Of a stretch of DNA of 7,154 nucleotides, positions 1-6,526 are shown in pieces. This stretch comes from Planctomycetales bacterium. GTDB taxonomy: Bacteria; Planctomycetota; SBBH01. The stretch lies in contig SBBH01000111.1 of the NCBI GenBank assembly GCA_005239795.1, positions 1-7,154 of the forward strand. The letters are read 5' to 3'. The translations under genes were made by a program, and so were the position numbers. Numbering within the stretch: the first letter of the stretch is position 1; every line of letters begins with the position of its first letter. Below the pieces are notes generated by a model. That model was not told the origin of the DNA and ran no database searches. It saw only the letters and a program-made list of their open reading frames with translations.

Positions 1-68
1 CGCCCAGGGCGCGCGCGTGCGGGTCGAGGCCGCGCTCGATTACGTCGCCGCGGCGCGCGCCCTGGGCG
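1..68. repeat. 16-bp perfect inverted repeat inside the permease gene
   Basis: Bases 1-16 (CGCCCAGGGCGCGCGC) are the exact reverse complement of bases 53-68, leaving a 36-base loop. Both arms lie in the coding region for the permease EAA loop (AQGAR and ARALGA), so the repeat is compatible with the protein. The left arm touches the window edge and may extend further. It could form a strong mRNA hairpin, or it may be a product of GC-rich alanine/arginine/glycine codons. Confidence 0.7.
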
Positions 69-361
69 CGGGGGGCTGCCGCATCCTCGTTCGGCAGATC
101 TTGCCCAACATTGCTCCGACGCTTGCGGCCCTGACGAGCCTCGCCCTGGGGACAAGCATTTTAGAAATCGCGGGACTGGGGTTCTTGGGGCTCGGTGTGG
201 AGCCGGGGATCCCCGAATGGGGGACCGATGTCAGCCTGGGACGAAACCAATTCCTCACCGCCCCCTGGACGGTCCTCGTGCCGGGGACGGCGATCAGCCT
301 CGCGGTCCTGGGTTTCAATCTGCTGGGGGACACCCTGCAGGAACGGCCCGTCAGCGGCTAA
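2..361 (+). CDS. Peptide/nickel-type ABC transporter permease (DppC/OppC family), C-terminal part
   Basis: This is the C-terminal 119 residues of an inner-membrane permease of the DppC/OppC/NikC family, which forms the channel of an ABC importer for peptides, nickel or similar solutes. The reading frame is open from the left edge, so the gene begins outside the window; the GTG at 17 is an internal valine codon, not a start. The EAA loop that docks on the ATPase is visible as DYVAAARALGAGG followed by RILVRQILPN. Two hydrophobic segments follow (about residues 40-63 and 88-106), with the family's closing pattern PW-x-VLVPG and FNLLGD. The usual charged tail after LLGD is short here (TLQERPVSG). 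The substrate cannot be told from this part. It is the only plus-strand gene, and its stop codon lies 3 bp from the stop of the convergent mini-gene. Family assignment is firm. Confidence 0.93.
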   Translation, partial: AQGARVRVEAALDYVAAARALGAGGCRILVRQILPNIAPTLAALTSLALGTSILEIAGLGFLGLGVEPGIPEWGTDVSLGRNQFLTAPWTVLVPGTAISLAVLGFNLLGDTLQERPVSG

Positions 362-364
362 AAA

Positions 365-454
365 TTACTTTCTCAAGAAGGCGAGACGCTTGCGCATTTT
401 TTTGTATTTGTGCTTGTTCATCTTCTTGCGGCGTTTCTTGATCAGGCTTCCCAT
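365..454 (-). CDS. 29-residue basic protein of the COX24/AURKAIP1 family, probable ribosomal protein bS22/mS38-like
   Basis: A 29-codon gene that standard length cut-offs miss. The product starts MGSLIKKRRKKMNKHKYKK and ends MRKRLAFLRK; about half the residues are Lys or Arg. It matches the short bacterial AURKAIP1/COX24-domain proteins (MGS-hydrophobic pair-KKRRK-R/K-M core). Actinobacterial bS22 has the same start and length class, and the C-terminus of human AURKAIP1 (mS38) carries a similar RRRKMNHHKYRK stretch. Those relatives are small-subunit ribosomal proteins rich in RNA contacts, so a role in the 30S subunit is inferred. A purine-rich AAGGAAGGGG lies 10 nt upstream of the ATG, and the stop is TAA. 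The gene lies 49 nt downstream of mobA on the same strand and 3 bp from the permease stop. Comparison sequences are from memory. Confidence 0.85.
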   Translation of the reverse strand: MGSLIKKRRKKMNKHKYKKMRKRLAFLRK

Positions 455-464
455 CGTCCGTTCA

Positions 465-474
465 CCCCTTCCTT
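465..474 (-). promoter_or_regulatory. Ribosome binding site of the bS22/mS38-like gene
   Basis: AAGGAAGGGG on the minus strand ends 10 nt before the ATG at 454. It is one of the clearer Shine-Dalgarno-like sites in the window and supports the short gene being translated independently of mobA. Confidence 0.6.
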
Positions 475-503
475 GACGGAAACGGCAACCTTCCCTCGAA
501 CCC

Positions 504-1118
504 CTACTCTACCGCGCGGCGCCGGCCCAGCGGAAGCCTCAGATCCTCCGGGCGGTTCAGGTTAACGAAAGACGTCCCCCGAGGATCCACCCGCCGCACG
601 GCCTCCCAGGGGACGCGGCGCACGCCGGCGAGGCGCGCCAGATCGCGCGCCGCCACGTCCCCGGCGCTCAAGGCGCGCGCAAGCGGACGGGCGAGGTCCC
701 GCGCATAGAAAGCCAAGAGCGGTTCGACGCCGCGCGGCCCCACAGGTACTGCCCCCCGGGCACCGGCCAGACGCTTCCAAAGCAACCGCACCAGGCGCGG
801 CGAAACGAGCGGCATGTCGCACCCGACGGCGAAAACGTAGTCATGCCGGGCCGAAAGAAGCGCCGCGTGGATCCCCGCCGCGGGGCCGCGCCACGCGAAA
901 CGGTCCCGCACCGCGCGCGTCTCGGGAGGCAGGCGCAACCGTCGACGGCCGACGGCGACCAAAATCTCAGGGAAAAGCGTTGCTAAGCGCGCCGCCGCGA
1001 TATCAAGAAGCCGCCTTCCCCCGATCCGGAGCACCGCCTTGTCGCGCCCCATGCGGCGCGAGCGGCCGCCGGCCAAGATCACCGCCGCCGCAAGGATTTT
1101 TCCGAGACGGCGCTTCAT
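504..1118 (-). CDS. mobA: Molybdenum cofactor guanylyltransferase MobA
   Basis: A 204-residue nucleotidyltransferase that joins GMP from GTP to molybdopterin (Mo-MPT), making the guanine dinucleotide form of the cofactor in the cytoplasm. The order of motifs fits MobA: the nucleotide-binding LAGGRSRRMGRDKA (residues 15-28), RGPAAGIHAAL (77-87), the metal-binding aspartate in GCDMPLVSP (D101) and the C-terminal FVNLNRPEDL (184-193), the counterpart of the NxNTPxDL motif. Length is close to E. coli MobA (194). The start chosen is the ATG at 1118, which overlaps the pheT stop as ATGA; it leaves nine residues before the Rossmann strand, while the in-frame ATG at 1193 would add 25 arginine-rich residues lying inside pheT. 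The protein is unusually rich in Arg and Ala, in line with high GC. A related MobA-like or MocA-like transferase is the alternative, but the C-terminal motif favours MobA. Confidence 0.9.
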   Translation of the reverse strand: MKRRLGKILAAAVILAGGRSRRMGRDKAVLRIGGRRLLDIAAARLATLFPEILVAVGRRRLRLPPETRAVRDRFAWRGPAAGIHAALLSARHDYVFAVGCDMPLVSPRLVRLLWKRLAGARGAVPVGPRGVEPLLAFYARDLARPLARALSAGDVAARDLARLAGVRRVPWEAVRRVDPRGTSFVNLNRPEDLRLPLGRRRAVE

Positions 1119-2869
1119 GCGGCGGGAAACAGAATTTCCCTCAAGGCGGCCAGGTCGATCTCGAGCGCGGCGCATGGAACGCGAACCGACCAAGATTCAA
1201 GCGCCTCGGGCGCGATCTCTCCGATCTGGCCGATCGGGCGTCCCTCGACGAGGATCTTTCCTAAACGCCCCGAAATAAAGGCCGGGTCGGGCCGCTCTGG
1301 CTTCAGGATCGAGAGATCCTTCCCCCAGGGGACCAAAAAGGCCCAGAGGGAAGCCTGGAGCTCAGAGAAATTCGCCTTGTCGTGGGCGATGAGAGCCGCC
1401 AGGCGCAACTGGGTCTTAAAAGAATCCCCCACGATCGACTCCACCTCTCCCGCCTCGAAGATCCGGTGCGGGTAGAGCGCCTTAGCGCTCGCCGCTTCGA
1501 CGCGCAGGAGAGAGGCCAACAGAGAATCGCGCAGGACCGCGTAACTCGCCGAGTAGGGATTCAAAATCCGCGCGACCAGGCCGGGTCGACGGTTCAGGCG
1601 CTCGCAGAGATCCCTCTCGGCTGCAAGGACGTTCGAGAAAATCTCTTCGAATCCGAGCCCCGTCCAAGCCTGCCGCGCGGCATCGGCGAAAGCGACCAGG
1701 GGGTCCGAGCGCCCCACCGTAAACTCTGCAGGCATCGCCGGGACGACCGACGACAGGCCGCGGGCTAGGAGCACGTCCTCCACCAGATCCACCGGGTGCA
1801 TGAAATCCATGCGCCAGGCGGGGATCCGGCAGGAGATTGTCTTTTCCTTACTGAGACCGGGGCCGGAGCCACGCGTGCCTGAGAGGGCGCAGGGAGCGGC
1901 TTCGACGCCATAGCGAAAAAGTGCCTCGGCGATCTCGCGGGGCGACAGGGGCGCCCCTAAAAGCTCCGAGACCAGGGGCGCTGGCAGATCGGCCTCGCGG
2001 ACGAGACAGTCTGCCAAGGGGTGCGGGGCGACCACGAGGCGCCCCAGGGGCGGAGCGCTCCCTTCCGCATACAGGGTGTTCACCCCCTCGATCGTATAGC
2101 CGCGGTCGGCGAGGTTGGCGGCGCAAATATTGAGTCCCAGAGCCACCGACCAAAAATTTGTCCCGGTCATTTCGATAAAAAGGTCCGTGTCGCCGATCTT
2201 CACTTCCCCTGAGGCTCGGCTGTTCACAATCGGCGGGAAGGAAAGGATGCGCCCCTTTGCATCCTCCAGGATCGGCACCGGCCCTTTGAGGGGGAGCGCG
2301 CTTTTCCCGAATTGGACCCCCTTGGGATGTTTTTCCAGGATCTCTGCGAGCGTCATTTCGACCTCAAACCCCAACGGAACGAATTTCCGTTCGGTGCGCC
2401 CAACCGCCCGATAGAAGACGGGAAAGGCAATGTGGACTGCGCGATAAACCCCCATCGACAGGGTTTTCCGGAACGCCCCGAAATTGTCCGAGAGCTTCTC
2501 CTGCGTCTGGATGAGCGATTTCAAAAAGAGATCGGTGACGGCAGAGCCGCGCGCGATAAATCCCCCCACCCAGGGGCGTATGGCGCCGAGCCTCGGATCC
2601 GCCTGGATCGATGACGGAGCATGAGGCGCGCGGTCGAAAAAGGGGTAGCGCTGGGGCCCCAGGCGCCGCGCACGCCACTGGCGGGCGATCCCCTCCGGGC
2701 ACCAGAGATCGGGGCGGTTCGTGTCGTTCAGTTCGATCTTGATCTCGTCGCCGGAGAGCCCCTTGATCTCCCCCTTCACAAGGGGCAGGAGCGCTTCCAC
2801 AGTCGCGGGAGACAGCGTCTCCCCCGTGAGTGCGGACAAATCGGCCAGCGACGCGGTGATGGTGGGCAT
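1115..2869 (-). CDS. pheT: Phenylalanyl-tRNA synthetase beta subunit, archaeal/eukaryotic type
   Basis: Beta subunit (584 residues) of the alpha2-beta2 enzyme that charges tRNA-Phe. It is the compact archaeal/eukaryotic form (about 550-590 residues), not the usual bacterial form of about 800: it lacks the N-terminal EMAP-like tRNA-binding insertion and the C-terminal anticodon-binding domain. Visible parts are B1 (residues 1-75, with NDTNRPDLWCPEGIARQWR), the B3/B4 editing domain (about 98-265, with SLIQTQEKLSDNF, EILEKHPKGVQFGK, FPPIVNS, EMTGTNFW and ADRGYTIEG), B5 (about 297-372, with ELLGAPLSPREI, PAWRMDFMHPVDLVEDV) and the catalytic-like domain (about 392-584, with NPYSASYAVLRDSLLASLL). 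A loop at about 328-345 (GTRGSGPGLSKEK) looks like a linker inside B5. The start follows the pheS TAA after two bases (TAACGATG), so translation is probably coupled; its own stop overlaps the mobA start. Confidence 0.95.
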   Translation of the reverse strand: MPTITASLADLSALTGETLSPATVEALLPLVKGEIKGLSGDEIKIELNDTNRPDLWCPEGIARQWRARRLGPQRYPFFDRAPHAPSSIQADPRLGAIRPWVGGFIARGSAVTDLFLKSLIQTQEKLSDNFGAFRKTLSMGVYRAVHIAFPVFYRAVGRTERKFVPLGFEVEMTLAEILEKHPKGVQFGKSALPLKGPVPILEDAKGRILSFPPIVNSRASGEVKIGDTDLFIEMTGTNFWSVALGLNICAANLADRGYTIEGVNTLYAEGSAPPLGRLVVAPHPLADCLVREADLPAPLVSELLGAPLSPREIAEALFRYGVEAAPCALSGTRGSGPGLSKEKTISCRIPAWRMDFMHPVDLVEDVLLARGLSSVVPAMPAEFTVGRSDPLVAFADAARQAWTGLGFEEIFSNVLAAERDLCERLNRRPGLVARILNPYSASYAVLRDSLLASLLRVEAASAKALYPHRIFEAGEVESIVGDSFKTQLRLAALIAHDKANFSELQASLWAFLVPWGKDLSILKPERPDPAFISGRLGKILVEGRPIGQIGEIAPEALESWSVRVPCAALEIDLAALREILFPAA

Positions 2870-2871
2870 CG

Positions 2872-4437
2872 TTACAAAAAGACTGCGGGCTTGCTTCGAA
2901 GAAATTCCAGGTCGGAACTAAAAAGGTCCCGTATGTCCGAGATCCCCAAGGCCGACATCGCCATCCGGTCGAGCCCCAGCCCCCACGCGATGACGCGCGC
3001 CTCCGGATCGGCTAGAAGCGGACGGGTCACCTCAGGTCTGAAAATCCCGGAGCCGCCCATCTCCATCCAGCCGGCCGCTGGATGCGGGATGTGCACCTCG
3101 ACGGAGGGCTCCGTGTAGGGAAAGTAGGCAGGGAGGAAACGCACTTCCTTCGCGCGCGCCACCTCCTGGGCGAAAAGCTTCAAAAGCCCCAGGAGATGGG
3201 TCATATTGATGGTCCTCGAGACCACGATCCCTTCCACCTGGAAAAAGTCGGGGGCGTGCGTCGCGTCGACGGTGTCGTTCCGGAAGCACCGGGCGATCCC
3301 GAAATATTTCCCTGGGATCGCGAGGTCCTTTTTCGCCATCCAGCGCGCGGAAAGCGCCGTCCCCTGGCTCCGGAGGATCATCCGCCGCGTCCGTGCATGA
3401 TCGAAGCGGTAGCGCCAGCCGCGCGAGCCTGTTTTCCCGCCGTTTTCATGCGCCGCTGAGACGTTGGCGAGAAATGACTCCTCGATCGAAGGGACCGTGG
3501 CGCACGTCTCCGGGTCGCGCCCGGCCGCCGCCCCCTCCTTTTGCACGTAGTAGACATCGTGGATTGCCCGCGCCGGATGGAACTGCGGCATGTAGAGGGC
3601 GTCGGAGTTCCAGAATTCGCTTTCCACCATGTCGCCGGTCATTTCCTCGAATCCTAACGACACGAGCTTGCGGCGCACCCAGTCCAAGAAGGCGCGGTAG
3701 GGATGCGCGCGCCCCGCGACGATCCGCGGCGGCGATATTGAAAAATCATACTGCCGCTCCAATCCAGCAGCAGAACGAGTCTCGAAAATCGTTAGAGCTG
3801 AACGCCCCAGATCTGTGATGGCATACCAACGCTTAACGGTTTCTGTTATCTGAAAAAGGTCTTTTCCTGAACCCCGAGATTTCCTGCAACGTTTTTTTAC
3901 TTCCTCGCATTGCTCTGGCGAAAGCTCTTCAAGCGCAAGTTTCCCTTGGTCTCCCAACTTTAAAAGGACCTCATCGAGTGCCTTGAGTTGTGCTTCTCCT
4001 GCGCCGCCTTTCCACTTAAGACCATCTTCAGGTGTTGTTTCAACAAGGCCCAGACGTTTGAGATTCCCAAATGCAGTACCCCATTCCTCTTGGGTGAGAT
4101 GCAAATCGTTCCGCGCTTTTACCGGAGAACACCCCTGATTCGTCTGAAGATATTTTTGTATTCGACTTTCCACGGATCCCTCGCGAGCATGTCCACGACT
4201 GATTCCACCAAGAAATACCCAGGTTTGAACCTCTTCCTTTGCAACCGAGACAACCCCTTTCAGCTTAAGTCTCTCCGCGGCCGATCGAACTTGGGCTTCT
4301 TCTAAACCCTTCTCTTTCAAAGACTCGTACAAGCTGCCATCGCTTAGAGCGGCATTGGCTTTCCTCAATACCCACAAGACATCCCCCTCGTGTAAATGTA
4401 ACCCTTCAGCAATCTGCTCCGGCGTCAGCGCAGTCAT
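2872..4437 (-). CDS. pheS: Phenylalanyl-tRNA synthetase alpha subunit, archaeal/eukaryotic type
   Basis: Catalytic alpha subunit (521 residues) that activates phenylalanine and transfers it to tRNA-Phe. Residues 1 to about 235 form the winged-helix N-terminal extension of the archaeal/eukaryotic type (bacterial PheS instead has a coiled coil and is about 340 residues). The class II core follows: motif 1 near 262-290 (GFEEMTGDMVESEFWNSDA, FHPAR), the family signature HENGGKTGSRGWRY (330-343), motif 2 (CFRNDTVDATHAPDFFQVEG, 384-403) and motif 3 (IAWGLGLDRMAMSALGISDI, 483-502). At 356-359 the sequence is RSQG where T. thermophilus and human enzymes have Arg-Thr-His-Thr. The DNA for residues 1-235 is far less GC-rich than the rest. 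The start ATG at 4437 lies 15 nt after the dgt stop; no good Shine-Dalgarno site precedes it, so re-initiation from dgt is likely. Confidence 0.95.
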   Translation of the reverse strand: MTALTPEQIAEGLHLHEGDVLWVLRKANAALSDGSLYESLKEKGLEEAQVRSAAERLKLKGVVSVAKEEVQTWVFLGGISRGHAREGSVESRIQKYLQTNQGCSPVKARNDLHLTQEEWGTAFGNLKRLGLVETTPEDGLKWKGGAGEAQLKALDEVLLKLGDQGKLALEELSPEQCEEVKKRCRKSRGSGKDLFQITETVKRWYAITDLGRSALTIFETRSAAGLERQYDFSISPPRIVAGRAHPYRAFLDWVRRKLVSLGFEEMTGDMVESEFWNSDALYMPQFHPARAIHDVYYVQKEGAAAGRDPETCATVPSIEESFLANVSAAHENGGKTGSRGWRYRFDHARTRRMILRSQGTALSARWMAKKDLAIPGKYFGIARCFRNDTVDATHAPDFFQVEGIVVSRTINMTHLLGLLKLFAQEVARAKEVRFLPAYFPYTEPSVEVHIPHPAAGWMEMGGSGIFRPEVTRPLLADPEARVIAWGLGLDRMAMSALGISDIRDLFSSDLEFLRSKPAVFL

Positions 4438-4440
4438 CTT
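3730..4440. other. Low-GC block covering the N-terminal half of pheS
   Basis: Hand counts give about 356 G/C in the 720 bases 3721-4440 (49%) against about 270 in the 420 bases 3301-3720 (64%), and the adjacent dgt end is also near 60-65%. The minimum is the line 3841-3900 (about 38%). The left edge at about 3730 falls at codon 236-240, where the winged-helix extension gives way to the catalytic core; the right edge is close to the gene's start codon. The reading frame is unbroken through the block. Confidence 0.8.
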
Positions 4441-4452
4441 GTCAGACAGAAT

Positions 4453-5625
4453 CTAAACCCGCTCGAAGGGATGGAAGAGCTTCTGGTACTCCTCCTGGGC
4501 GTACCGGTCCGTCATCCCGGCGACGTAGTCGGTGATGATGCGCTTCTTCTGGGCCGGGTCTTTCTCGACGAGGCTCCGGTACTCCGAAGGAAGCTGATCC
4601 GGATGCTCGTAATAGGCCATGAACAGCTCCCGCAAAAACCGCTCCGCCTTGATCTGCATGCGCCGCACGCGCCAGTGGCCGTAGAGCCGCTGGTGCAGGA
4701 ACGCCTGGAGCGCCTTGCGCCGTTTTGAAAATTCCGGGGAAAACCCCGCCAGGAGGGGCGCGGTACGCACGGCCTCGGGAGAGTCGACCCTCGTCTCGCG
4801 GATCCGCGCCGTGGTCCAATTCACCAGGTCCGTCACCTCCTGGTCAATCAAAAACCGCACCGTCGGGATCCGGCTCTCTTTGGCCGAAAGATTCGGATAG
4901 CGCTTGCGGATCTCGGCACGGGCCCCTCCCCACAATTCAACTTCCTCCAAATCCTCCTCCGTCAAAAGGCCCGATTTCAATCCGTCGTCGATGTCATGGT
5001 TGTCGTAGGCGATCGAATCCGAGGCGTCAGCGACCTGCGCCTCGAGTAACGGCCGGGTGGAAACGTCGATCCCCGGGAATCCGGTCCCACCACTCCCTTG
5101 GGCGTGCTTGGCAATCGACTCGCGCACCTCATAGGTGAGATTCAAGCCGGGAAATTCCGGGTAGCGCCGCTCGAGAAGATCCACGATCCGGAGGCTCTGG
5201 CGATTGTGCTCGAAGCGAGTCGGCTCGATTTTTGGCTCGCAGCCGGCCACGATCGCGTTGAGGGCGTCCTGGCCCGAATGCCCGAACGGCGTGTGCCCTA
5301 GGTCATGCGACAGCGACACCGCTTCCGTAAGATCCTCGTTCAAGCCCAGAGCCCGGGCGATGGAGCGGGCGATCTGGGCCACCTCGATCGTGTGCGTGAG
5401 GCGCGTGCGATAGTAATCCCCCTCATGGTTGACGAAAACCTGGGTTTTATATTCCAGGCGCCGGAAGGCGGTGCTGTGGATCACACGGTCGCGGTCGCGC
5501 TGGAAGGAGGTTCGATAGGGATGCTCCGGCTCGGGGTGCGCGCGGCCGCGTGACCCGGCCGCCTTCATCGCATAGGGCGCCAGGGTCTGGCGCTCCCGTT
5601 CCTCGATCTCGTGCCGTCCAATCAT
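4453..5625 (-). CDS. dgt: dGTPase-like HD-domain deoxynucleoside triphosphate triphosphohydrolase
   Basis: A 390-residue cytoplasmic HD-superfamily hydrolase that, by family, splits dGTP or other dNTPs into deoxynucleoside and triphosphate. The N-terminus has the type 2 dGTPase pattern: LAPYAMKAAGSRGR (15-28), RTSFQRDRDRVIHSTAFRRL (38-57) and KTQVF (60-64). The metal site is H78 in YRTRLTHTIEVAQIARSIA, HD at 107-108 in SHDLGHTPFGH, FEHNRQSLRI (138-147), and D203 within DASDSIAYDNHDIDD. All expected metal ligands are present, so it should be active; the exact dNTP preference cannot be read. I chose the ATG at 5625 because conservation begins there, a GAGGA lies 8 nt upstream, and it sits 4 nt after the preceding stop. 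An in-frame ATG at 5691 would add 22 residues overlapping the upstream gene. The stop (TAG) is 15 nt before pheS. Confidence 0.93.
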   Translation of the reverse strand: MIGRHEIEERERQTLAPYAMKAAGSRGRAHPEPEHPYRTSFQRDRDRVIHSTAFRRLEYKTQVFVNHEGDYYRTRLTHTIEVAQIARSIARALGLNEDLTEAVSLSHDLGHTPFGHSGQDALNAIVAGCEPKIEPTRFEHNRQSLRIVDLLERRYPEFPGLNLTYEVRESIAKHAQGSGGTGFPGIDVSTRPLLEAQVADASDSIAYDNHDIDDGLKSGLLTEEDLEEVELWGGARAEIRKRYPNLSAKESRIPTVRFLIDQEVTDLVNWTTARIRETRVDSPEAVRTAPLLAGFSPEFSKRRKALQAFLHQRLYGHWRVRRMQIKAERFLRELFMAYYEHPDQLPSEYRSLVEKDPAQKKRIITDYVAGMTDRYAQEEYQKLFHPFERV

Positions 5626-5629
5626 CGGG

Positions 5630-6526
5630 TCATTCCTCAATCGGAACGGCGGGAGCGACGGAAACGATCTGGACGCTCCGCCTCTTCGCACCGAAGCGAC
5701 ACTTCACCGGGTCCCAGTAAAGACCGCTGCGGCTCTCCTCCCACCAGTCTTCAATCTGCGATATCGCTTTCCGGCGGGACCACCACCCCAGATCTGGACG
5801 GTAGTGTCCTGGCACCGAAGAGAGATCGACCAGATGATAGAAGTCCTCGTACCCTTCTCGCCTGCTCTCAAAAGACAAGTGACTCATGCGCGCGATGTCG
5901 CCATCAATCCTGAATCGGCAGATGCGCAACTGTTCCCGCGGATCCATGTTCATCAGCCGATCCAGGACCTCGGGTCTCGGGATTGACGCGCCGTCCTGCG
6001 TGGCTTCGCGCCATTGGCGCGCCGCCGCGCTCTCTCGGGCGCCATGCCAAAGGAGAAGCGCTAGAATCGGGAGGGCCACAGCGAGCGCTGTGATCCCCCG
6101 GCGCTTCCAAAGATTTTCCTTGGGAAGACGAGGTAAGCTCACGCTACTGTCCCCTGTGCGGCGCGTCAATCGAGAAGGGGCGCGGGTTTCCAGGGATGCG
6201 CCGCACTTAACGCAGAAAATCTCCTGGGATTTCACGGGAGTCTGACACTGGGGGCAGGATTTCCCGCTCCCCTTTTCCGCTGCCGCGCCGGCGGCCGGCG
6301 GCTCAGACGATGGGAAGATGATGCGCGACGAGGACTTGGCGCTGGACTGCGCTGGTTTCGGTTGGGATGTTTGAAAGGAGGACGCCGCTGCGGCAAGGGG
6401 TCGGGCACCGGGAAAGGCCGGGATTTCCAACACCATCCCACAGGCTGGACATTTTCCCTTGCGGCCTGCCAGATCGTCGCGGACCACAAGTTTCTTTCCG
6501 CAACGGCAGGTCAGATTTATCGCCAT
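5630..6526 (-). CDS. Double zinc-ribbon, single-pass membrane protein of unknown function
   Basis: A 298-residue protein I do not recognise as a named family. It begins with a zinc ribbon, CRCGKKLVVRDDLAGRKGKC (7-26) with Cys at 7, 9, 26 and 29; this LAGRKGKCPACG type is frequent in Planctomycetes and some other bacteria. A low-complexity Ala/Ser/Pro linker (about 38-88) leads to a second ribbon with Cys at 91, 94, 105 and 108 (CPQC, CVKCGA). A basic stretch (WKRRG, 140-144) precedes one membrane segment (about 145-160). The remaining 138 residues are soluble, rich in Trp, Arg and Glu (LGWWSRRK, EDWWEESRSGLYWDP) and match nothing I know. By the positive-inside rule the ribbons should be cytoplasmic and the C-terminal domain outside. 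Its ATG overlaps the HIT stop by 10 nt, and its stop is 4 nt before dgt, so it is co-translated with housekeeping nucleotide enzymes. Confidence 0.85.
   Translation of the reverse strand: MAINLTCRCGKKLVVRDDLAGRKGKCPACGMVLEIPAFPGARPLAAAASSFQTSQPKPAQSSAKSSSRIIFPSSEPPAAGAAAEKGSGKSCPQCQTPVKSQEIFCVKCGASLETRAPSRLTRRTGDSSVSLPRLPKENLWKRRGITALAVALPILALLLWHGARESAAARQWREATQDGASIPRPEVLDRLMNMDPREQLRICRFRIDGDIARMSHLSFESRREGYEDFYHLVDLSSVPGHYRPDLGWWSRRKAISQIEDWWEESRSGLYWDPVKCRFGAKRRSVQIVSVAPAVPIEE
5634..5639 (-). promoter_or_regulatory. Ribosome binding site that fixes the dgt start
   Basis: TGAGGA on the minus strand lies 8 nt before the ATG at 5625, inside the last codons of the zinc-ribbon gene. It favours the 5625 start over the in-frame ATG at 5691. 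Confidence 0.6.

Noticed and set aside
375..403. Possible Rho-independent terminator after the permease (GC-rich stem then seven T)
   Set aside because: The stem is only three to five pairs with a bulge, and the T-run is explained by lysine codons of the minus-strand mini-gene.
1119..1193. Longer MobA start at the ATG at 1193
   Set aside because: It would add 25 arginine-rich residues overlapping pheT; the ATG at 1118 overlaps the pheT stop as ATGA and fits the usual MobA N-terminus.
2872..4437. pheS as a frameshifted fusion of two genes because of its composition break
   Set aside because: The frame is unbroken and the product has the normal domain order and length of archaeal/eukaryotic-type PheS.
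5626..5691. Longer dgt start at the ATG at 5691
   Set aside because: The extra 22 residues are not dGTPase-like and overlap the preceding gene; the start at 5625 has a well-placed GAGGA.
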